Shown here one piece after another: positions 30,998-37,903 of a stretch of 64,000 bases of DNA (position 1 is its first letter; each line of letters begins with the position of its first letter). Position numbers and translations under genes: made by a program. Origin of the DNA: Ruminococcus flavefaciens (GTDB lineage Bacteria; Bacillota; Clostridia; Oscillospirales; Ruminococcaceae); NCBI GenBank assembly GCA_015067005.1, contig SVNH01000015.1, positions 1 to 64,000 of the forward strand, given 5' to 3'. The notes beneath the pieces were generated by a model. That model made no database searches, was not told where the DNA came from, and saw only the letters and a program-made list of their open reading frames with translations.

Positions 30998-33085
30998 ATG
31001 GAAAAGATCACAGACTATTATGGCTCAATGGTATTCGATGACAGAATAATGAAGGCTACGCTTTCAGATAAAGTATATAAATCGCTCAAAAGAACTATCG
31101 ACAAGGGAACTCCTCTTGACATATCTGTTGCTAATGCAGTAGCAGCTGCTATGAAAGAATGGGCTGTTGAAAAGGGTGCAACTCATTATACACACTGGTT
31201 CCAGCCAATGACAGGTGTTACAGCTGAAAAGCACGACAGCTTCATTTCTCCTGCCCCTGATGGAAGAGTTATCATGGAGTTTTCAGGCAAGGAACTCGTA
31301 AAGGGCGAGCCTGACGCTTCTTCGTTTCCGTCAGGCGGACTTCGTGCTACATTCGAGGCAAGAGGTTATACAGCGTGGGATCCGACTTCATACGCATTCA
31401 TCAAGGACGGCACACTTTATATCCCGACTGCTTTCTGCTCATACACTGGTGAGGCTCTCGACAAGAAAGTACCGCTTCTGCGTTCAATGGAAGCCCTCAA
31501 CAAACAGGCTATCCGTATACTGAAGCTCTTCGGAAATGACAAGGTAAAGAGCGTTAAGACCTCCGTTGGTCCGGAGCAGGAATACTTCCTCGTTGACCGC
31601 GAGATGTGGAAGAAGAGAAAAGACCTCATCATGACAGGACGTACCCTCTTCGGTGCAATGCCTCCGAAGGGACAGGAAATGGACGACCATTATTTTGGCT
31701 CTATCAAGCCAAGAGTTGCTGAGTATATGGCAGACCTCGACAAAGAACTCTGGAAGCTCGGTATCCTTGCAAAGACCAAGCACAATGAGGTCGCACCTGC
31801 ACAGCATGAGCTTGCACCTATTTACGATACTACAAATATTGCCGCAGACCACAACCAGCTTACAATGGAGATAATGCAGAAGGTTGCTATCCGTCACGGA
31901 CTTGTTTGTCTGCTCCACGAAAAGCCTTTTGCAGGCGTAAATGGCTCAGGTAAGCACAACAACTGGTCTATTTCCACAGATCAGGGCGAGAATCTCCTCT
32001 CACCCGGTGAGACTCCCGCTGAGAACGCACAGTTCCTGCTTTTCCTTGCCGCAGTTATCAAGGCTGTTGACGATTATCAGGATCTGCTGAGACTTTCCGT
32101 TGCTACCGCAGGCAACGATCACCGTCTTGGTGCAAATGAAGCTCCGCCTGCTGTAATATCAATATTCCTCGGTGACGAGCTCACAGCTGTTCTCGATGCT
32201 ATCGAAAAGGATAAGCCATATGGCGGTACAAAGAAAGAGAAAATGCAGCTTGGCGTTGATGTTCTTCCAAAGTTCAGCAAGGACAGCACTGACCGTAACA
32301 GAACATCGCCTTTCGCATTCACAGGCAATAAATTTGAGTTCCGTATGCTTGGCTCATCCAACAGTATCTCCTGTGCTAACATTCACCTCAATGCCGCTGT
32401 TGCTGAGGAGTTGAAGCAGTTTGCCGATAAGCTTGAGGGCGTTAAGGACTTCAACAAGGCTCTCCACGAACTCATCAAGAAGACTATCAAGGATCATAAG
32501 CGTATCATCTTCAACGGAAACGGCTATGACGACAAGTGGATCGCAGAGGCTGAAAAGCGCGGTCTGATGAACCTTAAAACCACTGCTGATGCAATGCCGC
32601 ATATCTGTGATAAAAAGAACGTTGATATGCTCACATCTCATGGTGTATTTACTGAGGCTGAGATCAATTCGCGCTGTGATATAATGCTTGAAAACTATAT
32701 CAAGACAGTAAACATTGAAGCTATTACTATGATAGATATGGCTCGTAAAGAGATAATCCCTGCTGTTTCAAAATTTGCAGCTGATACAGCTTATGCCGTT
32801 TCAGTTAAGAAGAGTGTGTCAAAGGCAGCCTGCAAGTACGAGAGCGGTCTTGTTACCGAGCTTTCAGAGCTCATTGATGAAATGGATGCTGCAACGACTA
32901 AGCTCGAAAAGGTAGTTGCTGATTTCAAGAAACAGGAAGTCATCATCACAGCTTCTGAATTTGTTCGTGATAAGATGCTCCCTGCAATGGATAAGCTACG
33001 TGCCGCAGCAGACAAGGCTGAAACATTGACTGCTGAGTCATACTGGCCGTTCCCTGCATACGACAAGCTTCTTTTCGGAGTATGA
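30998..33085 (+). CDS. glnN: Glutamine synthetase type III (copy 1)
   Basis: A 695-residue GSIII enzyme that makes glutamine from glutamate, ammonia and ATP. Family marks: [78 protein letters not shown] and [17 protein letters not shown]. Start ATG 30998 is 7 bases after GGAGGT; an in-frame ATG five codons upstream overlaps that site. It follows amt by 75 bases containing a stable hairpin without a T-run, so the two are probably cotranscribed. It is paralogous along its full length to the gene at 58065. Confidence 0.97.
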   Translation: MEKITDYYGSMVFDDRIMKATLSDKVYKSLKRTIDKGTPLDISVANAVAAAMKEWAVEKGATHYTHWFQPMTGVTAEKHDSFISPAPDGRVIMEFSGKELVKGEPDASSFPSGGLRATFEARGYTAWDPTSYAFIKDGTLYIPTAFCSYTGEALDKKVPLLRSMEALNKQAIRILKLFGNDKVKSVKTSVGPEQEYFLVDREMWKKRKDLIMTGRTLFGAMPPKGQEMDDHYFGSIKPRVAEYMADLDKELWKLGILAKTKHNEVAPAQHELAPIYDTTNIAADHNQLTMEIMQKVAIRHGLVCLLHEKPFAGVNGSGKHNNWSISTDQGENLLSPGETPAENAQFLLFLAAVIKAVDDYQDLLRLSVATAGNDHRLGANEAPPAVISIFLGDELTAVLDAIEKDKPYGGTKKEKMQLGVDVLPKFSKDSTDRNRTSPFAFTGNKFEFRMLGSSNSISCANIHLNAAVAEELKQFADKLEGVKDFNKALHELIKKTIKDHKRIIFNGNGYDDKWIAEAEKRGLMNLKTTADAMPHICDKKNVDMLTSHGVFTEAEINSRCDIMLENYIKTVNIEAITMIDMARKEIIPAVSKFAADTAYAVSVKKSVSKAACKYESGLVTELSELIDEMDAATTKLEKVVADFKKQEVIITASEFVRDKMLPAMDKLRAAADKAETLTAESYWPFPAYDKLLFGV

Positions 33086-33146
33086 TAATATAAGCTTCTG
33101 AGAAAAGTCTTTTATAGACAGCCCCTTGAAATACAGCATAAACTAT

Positions 33147-33186
33147 AAAGCCAACAGTATATAGCTGTTGGCTTTGTAGTTTTTAT
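33147..33186 (+). terminator. Terminator of the amt-glnN transcript
   Basis: Stem AAAGCCAACAG/CTGTTGGCTTT followed by GTAGTTTTT. Confidence 0.85.
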
Positions 33187-33347
33187 AAAGGAAAAATAGA
33201 AAGAACTATTCCGGTTAAGCTCACGCCGGATCCCTTATTTCAGTAATGAATGCAAAATGATACTGAAACTCCGGCCGGAGTTTGTCTTTCATTAAAAGCA
33301 TCACTTTGAAAATAACTGTATATAGGCAAATTCTATAACTGAAACAC
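33187..33347. other. Intergenic region with an 18-bp perfect palindrome
   Basis: No gene. AAACTCCGGCCGGAGTTT at 33266-33283 is a perfect palindrome with no loop and no T-run, so a dimeric DNA-binding site is likelier than a terminator. The binder is unknown. Confidence 0.5.
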
Positions 33348-33397
33348 TTGAAAAAGGTTTGCTTATATGGTATACTTAGTATATAAATAGGAATTAT
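33348..33397 (+). promoter_or_regulatory. rrf2 promoter with candidate CymR-like box
   Basis: TTGAAA (33348-33353), 17 bases, TATACT (33371-33376). ATAGGAATTAT at 33387-33397 lies at the expected start site. The same 11-mer sits downstream of the cysK -10 box. Confidence 0.65.
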
Positions 33398-33421
33398 ATA
33401 CTAATAGTGAGGTGACGTTAA

Positions 33422-33877
33422 ATGAGAGTATCATCAAAAGTTGAATGCGGAATAATCGCGCTGGTCGATATAGCTGTCAATTCTTGGAGTGAAAACATTG
33501 AAAGCATCGTTAAGGTCAATGCAATATCTCAGCGCAACAATATATCCGCAAAGTATCTGGAGCAGATAATACCGCTGCTGAAACAGGCTGGACTGCTTCG
33601 GAGCATCAAGGGCTCAGGCGGCGGATATACGCTTTCGCGTGAGCCGGCGAGCATATCTCTTAACGAGATAGTTAATGCCCTTGACAGCAGTATCCTTGCG
33701 CCGTCTGAGTTCAACGATCAGCTTGACGCCAGAGCAACTGAAACTATTGCCGAGTGTTTATGGGAGCCTGTTAATGATTATCTCCAGAAGTTTTCCAGAA
33801 GCCTCACGCTTAAGGATCTTGCAGACAGATTTACTGAGAAGCAAACTGAAGCACTTGAACCTATGTATTATATATAA
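33422..33877 (+). CDS. Rrf2 family regulator, CymR-like
   Basis: A 151-residue Rrf2 winged-helix protein (MRVSSKVECGIIALVDIAVN, QRNNISAKYLEQIIPLLKQA, IKGSGGGYTLSR). It lacks the Fe-S cysteines of IscR; one Cys is in AECLWEP. CymR, the Firmicute repressor of cysteine synthesis, is of this type, and this gene converges with cysK. The shared ATAGGAATTAT box near its own promoter and those of cysK and the leader peptide supports that role, which remains an inference. ATG 33422 follows GAGGTG. Confidence 0.87.
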   Translation: MRVSSKVECGIIALVDIAVNSWSENIESIVKVNAISQRNNISAKYLEQIIPLLKQAGLLRSIKGSGGGYTLSREPASISLNEIVNALDSSILAPSEFNDQLDARATETIAECLWEPVNDYLQKFSRSLTLKDLADRFTEKQTEALEPMYYI

Positions 33878-33883
33878 AAACTT

Positions 33884-33919
33884 CCCCGGAGAAGCAGCAT
33901 ACGCTTCCCCGGGTTTTTT
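33884..33919 (+). terminator. rrf2 terminator
   Basis: Stem CCCGGAGAAGC/GCTTCCCCGGG (one mismatch) followed by six T. Confidence 0.8.
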
Positions 33920-33925
33920 ACTGCA

Positions 33926-33956
33926 TAAAAAACAGCTCAGAATTGCTCTGAGCTGT
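33926..33956 (-). terminator. cysK terminator
   Basis: Stem ACAGCTCAGA/TCTGAGCTGT; on the minus strand followed by a T-run. Confidence 0.85.
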
Positions 33957-33965
33957 CGGTTGTTA

Positions 33966-34898
33966 TCAGTCGTTGAAAAGGGGAGTTGAGTAGTATCTGT
34001 CGCCGCTGTCAGGGAGCAGTGCAACGATAGTCTTGCCCTTGTTTTCGGGTCTCTTTGCAAGCTCTAAGGCAGCGTAGTAAGCTGCACCAGCAGAGATTCC
34101 AACGAGTACACCTTCCTGCTTTGCGATAAGCTTTGAGGTCTCAAATGCGTCCTCGTTTGCAACTGCGATCACCTCGTCATAAATATCGGTATTGAGAGTC
34201 TTCGGAACAAATCCTGCGCCGATACCCTGTATCTTATGCGGACCTGCTGTGCCCTGTGAAAGCACAGGAGAATCCTTCGGTTCAACTGCTACTACCTTAA
34301 CATTTGGATTCTGTGACTTGAGGTATTCACCGGTACCGGTAACTGTACCGCCTGTACCTACGCCGGCAACGAAGAAATCTACCTTTCCGTCAGTATCGTT
34401 CCATACCTCAGGACCTGTTGTAAGTCGGTGTATCTCAGGGTTTGCAGGGTTCTCAAACTGCTCTGGAACAAAGCTGTTCGGAGTTTCCTTAGCAAGCTCC
34501 TCAGCCTTTGCGATAGCGCCCTTCATACCCTTTGAGCCCTCTGTGAGAACGATCTCTGCACCGTAAGCCTTGAGGATATTTCTTCTCTCAACGCTCATGG
34601 TCTCGGGCATTGTAAGGATTATCTTATAGCCCTTTGCAGCAGCGATCGAAGCGAGACCGATACCGGTATTACCTGATGTAGGCTCAATGATAGTTGAATC
34701 CTTTTTGAGGAGTCCCTTATTCTCAGCATCCTCGATCATAGCAAGAGCGATCCTGTCCTTGACACTTCCAGCTGGATTGAAGTATTCGAGCTTAGAAAGA
34801 ACAGTTGCTTCAAGCTTCTGTGACTCTTCAATGTTTGTGAACTCCACGAGCGGAGTATTACCGATAAGACCGGTAGCACCTTTATAAATTTTAGACAT
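33966..34898 (-). CDS. cysK: Cysteine synthase (O-acetylserine sulfhydrylase)
   Basis: A 310-residue PLP enzyme that makes cysteine from O-acetylserine and sulfide. The Schiff-base Lys is in [16 protein letters not shown], the substrate loop is [12 protein letters not shown], the PLP-phosphate loop [12 protein letters not shown], and the C-terminal [11 protein letters not shown] is typical. Start ATG 34898 follows AAGGAGG. It has its own promoter, with a CymR-like box at the start site, and lies downstream of a leader-peptide/attenuator unit on the same strand. Confidence 0.97.
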   Translation of the reverse strand: MSKIYKGATGLIGNTPLVEFTNIEESQKLEATVLSKLEYFNPAGSVKDRIALAMIEDAENKGLLKKDSTIIEPTSGNTGIGLASIAAAKGYKIILTMPETMSVERRNILKAYGAEIVLTEGSKGMKGAIAKAEELAKETPNSFVPEQFENPANPEIHRLTTGPEVWNDTDGKVDFFVAGVGTGGTVTGTGEYLKSQNPNVKVVAVEPKDSPVLSQGTAGPHKIQGIGAGFVPKTLNTDIYDEVIAVANEDAFETSKLIAKQEGVLVGISAGAAYYAALELAKRPENKGKTIVALLPDSGDRYYSTPLFND

Positions 34899-34927
34899 AT
34901 ATAATTCCTCCTTCTGATAGTAACTTA

Positions 34928-34978
34928 ATAATTCCTATCTGTTAAGTATATTATACTCCCTATCTCCGAAAAATGCAA
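34928..34978 (-). promoter_or_regulatory. cysK promoter with CymR-like box
   Basis: Minus strand: TTGCAT (34978-34973), 17 bases, TATAAT (34955-34950), then ATAGGAATTAT (34938-34928) 11 bases after the -10 box. Confidence 0.7.
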
Positions 34979-35000
34979 TACCCTTTTTAATCATATTTTT

Positions 35001-35132
35001 TTATCCTGAGTTATAGTCTGAAACTATAACTTTTGTATGAGAGATTATGTTGCAGTTTACACGGCTTAATATCTTAGAGATCTCGCCAACAAGACCTATT
35101 CTGTCAATGGAAATAATTTCGATCTTTTTCAT
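35001..35132 (-). CDS. 43-residue ACT-like peptide
   Basis: A short frame with a strong GGAGGT site 5 bases before ATG 35132. The peptide (KKIEIISIDRIGLVGEISKI, then LSRVNCNIISHTK) matches the first half of an ACT amino-acid-binding domain (strand, DRxGLVxEISKILS helix, NI strand) but stops where a second half of about 25-30 residues should follow. It may be a truncated relic or a minimal dimerising ACT unit. It lies directly behind an attenuator and ahead of cysK, so a link to amino-acid control is plausible but unproven. Confidence 0.6.
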   Translation of the reverse strand: MKKIEIISIDRIGLVGEISKILSRVNCNIISHTKVIVSDYNSG

Positions 35133-35144
35133 TTCATACCTCCG

Positions 35145-35171
35145 GAAAAAAATAGAGACATTTCTGTCTCT
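35145..35171 (-). terminator. Attenuator between leader peptide and ACT-like peptide
   Basis: Minus strand: AGAGACA, loop GAAA, TGTCTCT, then ATTTTTTT. It sits 32 bases after the leader-peptide stop. Confidence 0.8.
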
Positions 35172-35203
35172 CCTGCTAAAATGTTCATAGGCATGGAAAA
35201 AGA

Positions 35204-35275
35204 CTATGATTCAGCAAGCATAGAGAGAACTGTCATACATTTACACATATTGATCATATTAAAACGATATAGCAT
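35204..35275 (-). CDS. Met/Cys-rich leader peptide
   Basis: A 23-residue frame with an excellent GGAGGTG site 5 bases before ATG 35275. The peptide (MLYRFNMINMCKCMTVL, then SMLAES) contains five Met and two Cys, seven sulfur amino acids in 23 residues. It is followed by a terminator hairpin and lies upstream of the ACT-like peptide and cysK. That arrangement is typical of ribosome-dependent attenuation, here sensing methionine or cysteine supply (inference). Confidence 0.6.
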   Translation of the reverse strand: MLYRFNMINMCKCMTVLSMLAES

Positions 35276-35301
35276 AACAACACCTCCGGATAATACATAC
35301 T

Positions 35302-35321
35302 GAATTCCTATGTATATTATA
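35302..35321 (-). promoter_or_regulatory. Leader-peptide promoter with CymR-like box
   Basis: Minus strand TATAAT (35321-35316), then after four bases ATAGGAATTC (35311-35302). The -35 (TCGGCA) is weak. Third occurrence of ATAGGAATT in this sulfur region. Confidence 0.55.
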
Positions 35322-35371
35322 TCACAGTATACATATTTTGCCGATAGGATTTGTATGAACTTGTTATTGAC

Positions 35372-35423
35372 AAAAGCTTGCAGGCGTTATATAATCAATC
35401 TATATAAGGCTGCAAGCTTGCTG
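35372..35423 (-). terminator. Terminator at the end of moeB/thiF
   Basis: Minus strand inverted repeat AAGCTTGCAG ... CTGCAAGCTT followed by TTGTC; the left arm overlaps the last codons of the gene. Moderate support because of the long loop. Confidence 0.5.
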
Positions 35424-36206
35424 TTCCTCGTCAAAAAGCTCAGTTATTGTGGGATCCTCACCGCAGACAGGACAAGCTACCACTTTTTGGGGAAGTCTGA
35501 CCTTTCGCCATTCCATTTTCAAGCCGTCAAATATAAGCATACTTCCTGTGAGCAGTTCTCCCTGCCCGGTGATATATTTCACAGCTTCAAGAGCCTGCAT
35601 AGAACCTATTATTCCTGCCATAGCACCGATGACTCCTGCTTCACGGCAGCTGGGCACAGCATCCTTCGGCGGCGGAGTTTCAAATATACAGCGATAGCAC
35701 GGACCTTTATCGGGAACATATGTCATAAGCTGTCCCTCGAAGCGAAGTATGCCTGCATGACAGAATGGCTTGCGTCCAAGAACGCAGGCATCGTTTATGA
35801 GAAATTTCGCAGGGAAATTGTCAGTGCCGTCAACGATAAAGTCATAATCCTTAATAATATCAGCAATGTTTTTGCTGTTTATAAAGGTCTCGTATGTGAT
35901 AACATGAACATCGGGGTTAAGAGCATTTATAGTTTCGGCAGCGGACTGCACTTTTGATTTGCCCACATCATTTGTTGTGTGTATTATCTGCCTTTGTAGA
36001 TTTGACAGTTCAACTCTATCACTGTCTGCAATGCCTATTGTACCTACACCTGCGGCTGCGAGATACATTGCGGCAGGGGCACCGAGACCGCCTGCGCCTA
36101 TGATGAGGACTTTTGCGGCAAGGAGTTTTTTCTGTCCCTTTACTCCGATCTCTTTGAGTGTGATATGTCTTGAATAGCGTGAGATCTGTTCGTTGTTAAG
36201 TGGCAT
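35400..36206 (-). CDS. MoeB/ThiF-type adenylyltransferase (E1-like)
   Basis: A 268-residue E1-like enzyme that adenylates the C-terminal Gly of a ubiquitin-like sulfur carrier. ATP-binding VLIIGAGGLGAPAAMYLAAA, SNLQRQIIHTTNDVGKSKVQ with the Arg finger, and DGTDNFPAKFLINDAC are the family core. Zinc ligands are CYRC and CPVC. Active-site Cys region is DAVPSCREAGVIG. Start ATG 36206 follows GGAGGT. It is divergent from a rhodanese with only 26 bases between the starts. No carrier protein (ThiS/MoaD) is visible. Confidence 0.92.
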   Translation of the reverse strand: MPLNNEQISRYSRHITLKEIGVKGQKKLLAAKVLIIGAGGLGAPAAMYLAAAGVGTIGIADSDRVELSNLQRQIIHTTNDVGKSKVQSAAETINALNPDVHVITYETFINSKNIADIIKDYDFIVDGTDNFPAKFLINDACVLGRKPFCHAGILRFEGQLMTYVPDKGPCYRCIFETPPPKDAVPSCREAGVIGAMAGIIGSMQALEAVKYITGQGELLTGSMLIFDGLKMEWRKVRLPQKVVACPVCGEDPTITELFDEEQQACSLI

Positions 36207-36232
36207 TTTTGACCTCCAGAAAGGAAATTGAT

Positions 36233-36535
36233 ATGAAGAATATAGAAGCGGCAGAGATAGCCGCACTTGATACAAATAAGGTAACTCTGCTCGATATACG
36301 CAGCAAGGAAGAGTATGAACTCAATGGCTTCACAGGTTCTGTGAATGTTCCCTTTGATGAGATAGGTTCAGGACTTTCAAAGCTCCCCAAGGACAAGCCT
36401 GTATATGTTCTGTGCAGAACCGGAGACCTCAGTGCAGAGGTAGCCGAAATACTTGAGGACAGAGACTATGACGTTTACAACATCGAGGGCGGATACGCCG
36501 CATATACCGTATATCTTGCAGGTAAAAACGTGTAA
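36233..36535 (+). CDS. Rhodanese-domain sulfurtransferase
   Basis: A 100-residue single rhodanese domain (VTLLDIRSKEEYELNGFTGS, VNVPFDEIGSGL). The persulfide-carrying Cys is in YVLCRTGDLSAEVA, and GGYAAYTV closes the domain. It could hand sulfur to the MoeB/ThiF system next to it, as in MoeBR-type fusions elsewhere. ATG 36233 is 7 bases after AAAGGA. Confidence 0.92.
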   Translation: MKNIEAAEIAALDTNKVTLLDIRSKEEYELNGFTGSVNVPFDEIGSGLSKLPKDKPVYVLCRTGDLSAEVAEILEDRDYDVYNIEGGYAAYTVYLAGKNV

Positions 36536-36636
36536 GATGTATTCCTACTCGTTTAATAAGTATAGCATCATTTGTTGTTTTTTTCAAGCCTCGATGATAT
36601 AGCTTTTTTCTATAATCTGTAATGGCTTTTTCGGAT

Positions 36637-36665
36637 TGGACAAAATCTGAAACTCAGGTTATAAT
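36637..36665 (+). promoter_or_regulatory. Promoter of the small-ORF transcript
   Basis: TGGACA (36637-36642), 17 bases, TATAAT (36660-36665). Confidence 0.65.
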
Positions 36666-36698
36666 ATATACATACCCAACAGGAAAGGAGCTGTGCAA

Positions 36699-36785
36699 AT
36701 GGTAACAGGTAAGAATTCCATACAGCACATTTTCCGCTCAGTGCTCATTTGTACAGAGCGGATGTGGAAAGCAGGACGATGTTGA
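36699..36785 (+). CDS. 28-residue peptide ORF
   Basis: ATG 36699 follows AAAGGAG, and the frame runs 28 codons (NSIQHIFRSVLICTERMWKA). A similar string, KYPIQHTFLAVPICTN, occurs in frame at 37209-37256, so the coding sense appears repeated. The RNA can form CCGCTC/GAGCGG inside the frame. Function unknown; it could be a leader peptide for the 47-residue ORF. Confidence 0.45.
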   Translation: MVTGKNSIQHIFRSVLICTERMWKAGRC

Positions 36786-36844
36786 ACGTCCGGTAAATTC
36801 TCCTAAATAATATGTGCCATAAAAAATATAAAAAGGTGATAGTT

Positions 36845-36988
36845 ATGATACTAAAGAGTTCCATTAGCTTTTTCAGAAGGATCTTTGACAGTGATCTGTA
36901 TTTCATTCGTACAGAAACCGGGGATGTGGTGTTTCATCCCGAATCGTTATCTGATGATAGTATTGTAACTGCAAACGCAGAAGAATAG
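36845..36988 (+). CDS. 47-residue peptide ORF
   Basis: ATG 36845 has AAAGGTG 6 bases upstream, and the frame ends at TAG 36986-36988, right before a strong terminator. The peptide has a basic N terminus (SSISFFRRIFDSDLYFIRTE) and an acidic C terminus (PESLSDDSIVTANAEE), no Cys and no signal peptide. Promoter, ribosome site and terminator bracket it well, so it is probably expressed. No family recognised. Confidence 0.55.
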   Translation: MILKSSISFFRRIFDSDLYFIRTETGDVVFHPESLSDDSIVTANAEE

Positions 36989-36994
36989 TGACCT

Positions 36995-37033
36995 CCGCCT
37001 GAGCTTTCATTCGGCTCAGGCGGTTATTTTTTC
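36995..37033 (+). terminator. Rho-independent terminator
   Basis: Stem CCGCCTGAGC/GCTCAGGCGG then TTATTTTTT. Confidence 0.88.
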
Positions 37034-37118
37034 TATACCAAAAATATTTTGGTGTTCACAATAACTGTCAGTATAGTATGCTGTAAAATCAGTTTGGGAT
37101 TATAAAATAAACCTCAAC

Positions 37119-37259
37119 CGGCTATATGCAATAGAGCCAATATCTGTTATACTTGAAAAAATAAGAAATAAGTTTTTTATTATGAATGAACAGTATCAGC
37201 TCAACAGTAAATATCCCATACAGCATACTTTTCTCGCAGTCCCTATTTGCACTAACTAA
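37119..37259 (+). pseudogene. Degenerate copy of the pdxS start joined to a peptide-ORF copy
   Basis: 37119-37208 matches the pdxS promoter and first codons (6926-7017): GGCTATATGCA, GCCAATATCTGTTATACT, AAATAAGAAATAAG, then ATG AAT GAA CAG TAT CAG CTC AAC (MNEQYQLN). The frame then passes without a break into KYPIQHTFLAVPICTN and a stop, which resembles the peptide ORF at 36699. The result is a 25-codon chimeric frame at 37182-37259. Confidence 0.75.
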
Positions 37260-37293
37260 CAAATATAGTTAGCGGTTGCTAATAATATTTGTT
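37258..37293 (+). promoter_or_regulatory. Large inverted repeat upstream of feoA, candidate iron operator
   Basis: AACAAATATAGTTAGC (37258-37273) and GCTAATAATATTTGTT (37278-37293) are inverted with 14 of 16 positions paired. Its centre is TTAGCGGTTGCTAA. TTAG-N6-CTAA recurs at 40599-40612 and, with one mismatch, at 37870-37883. A DtxR/Fur-type iron regulator is a reasonable binder (inference). Confidence 0.6.
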
Positions 37294-37320
37294 GGCATAT
37301 ACAAACTTGACGCTTTTTGA

Positions 37321-37349
37321 TTGACAAACCAGACATGAAGTGATATATT
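37321..37349 (+). promoter_or_regulatory. feo promoter
   Basis: TTGACA (37321-37326), 17 bases, TATATT (37344-37349). Confidence 0.75.
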
Positions 37350-37398
37350 ATAAATGTTATAAAGCCCTAACAAACGTTTTCAGAATGGAAGTGTTGAA

Positions 37399-37611
37399 AT
37401 GATGCCGCTCAGTATGGCAGATCAGGAGAAAGAATGTATTATCCGCAAAATAGGCGGAAATCCGGAGGTAAAGAAGCACCTTGAGGATCTCGGATTTCAC
37501 GTTGGCGGAACTGTCAGCTTGGTTTCAAGGCTCGGTGAAAATGTGATCGTAAAGGTCAAGGAATCGAGAGTTGCGATAAGTGAAGAGCTTGCAAGAAAAA
37601 TTATGGTATGA
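37399..37611 (+). CDS. feoA: FeoA-like ferrous iron transport protein (first)
   Basis: A 70-residue SH3-like FeoA domain (CIIRKIGGNPEVKKHLEDLG, GGTVSLVSRL, VIVKVKESRVAISEELARKI). FeoA binds the cytoplasmic part of FeoB and supports iron uptake. Start ATG 37399, with a second ATG adjoining, after a weak GGAAG. First gene of the feo operon. It differs strongly from the second FeoA, as is usual in tandem feoA pairs. Confidence 0.93.
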   Translation: MMPLSMADQEKECIIRKIGGNPEVKKHLEDLGFHVGGTVSLVSRLGENVIVKVKESRVAISEELARKIMV

Positions 37612-37621
37612 GGTGGAGAAG

Positions 37622-37843
37622 ATGAAAACATTGAGAGAAACGGCTATCGGCAAGACAGTAAAGATAGTCAAGGTTCATGGTGAGGGCGCTGTCAGACGCC
37701 GCATTATGGATATGGGTATCACAAAGGGAACAGAGGTAACTGTCCGCAAGGTAGCACCGCTTGGCGATCCTATTGAGGTAACTGTGCGCGGATATGAGCT
37801 TTCCATACGCAAAGCTGATGCAGAAATGGTTGAGGTCAACTGA
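37622..37843 (+). CDS. feoA: FeoA-like ferrous iron transport protein (second)
   Basis: A 73-residue FeoA domain (GKTVKIVKVHGEGAVRRRIM, DMGITKGTEVTVRKVAPLGD, PIEVTVRGYELSIRKADAEM), closer to the family consensus than the first copy. ATG 37622 follows AGGTGG. 10 bases after feoA-1 and 60 before feoB. Confidence 0.95.
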   Translation: MKTLRETAIGKTVKIVKVHGEGAVRRRIMDMGITKGTEVTVRKVAPLGDPIEVTVRGYELSIRKADAEMVEVN

Positions 37844-37869
37844 GAGACCTCTTAATTATTGAATATAAG

Positions 37870-37883
37870 TTAGCTTAGACTAT
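37870..37883 (+). promoter_or_regulatory. TTAG-N6-CTAT site between feoA and feoB
   Basis: TTAGCTTAGACTAT, one mismatch from the TTAG-N6-CTAA pattern shared with 37269-37282 and 40599-40612. Confidence 0.35.
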
Positions 37884-37903
37884 CTCGAAAGGAAGAATAT
37901 ACA

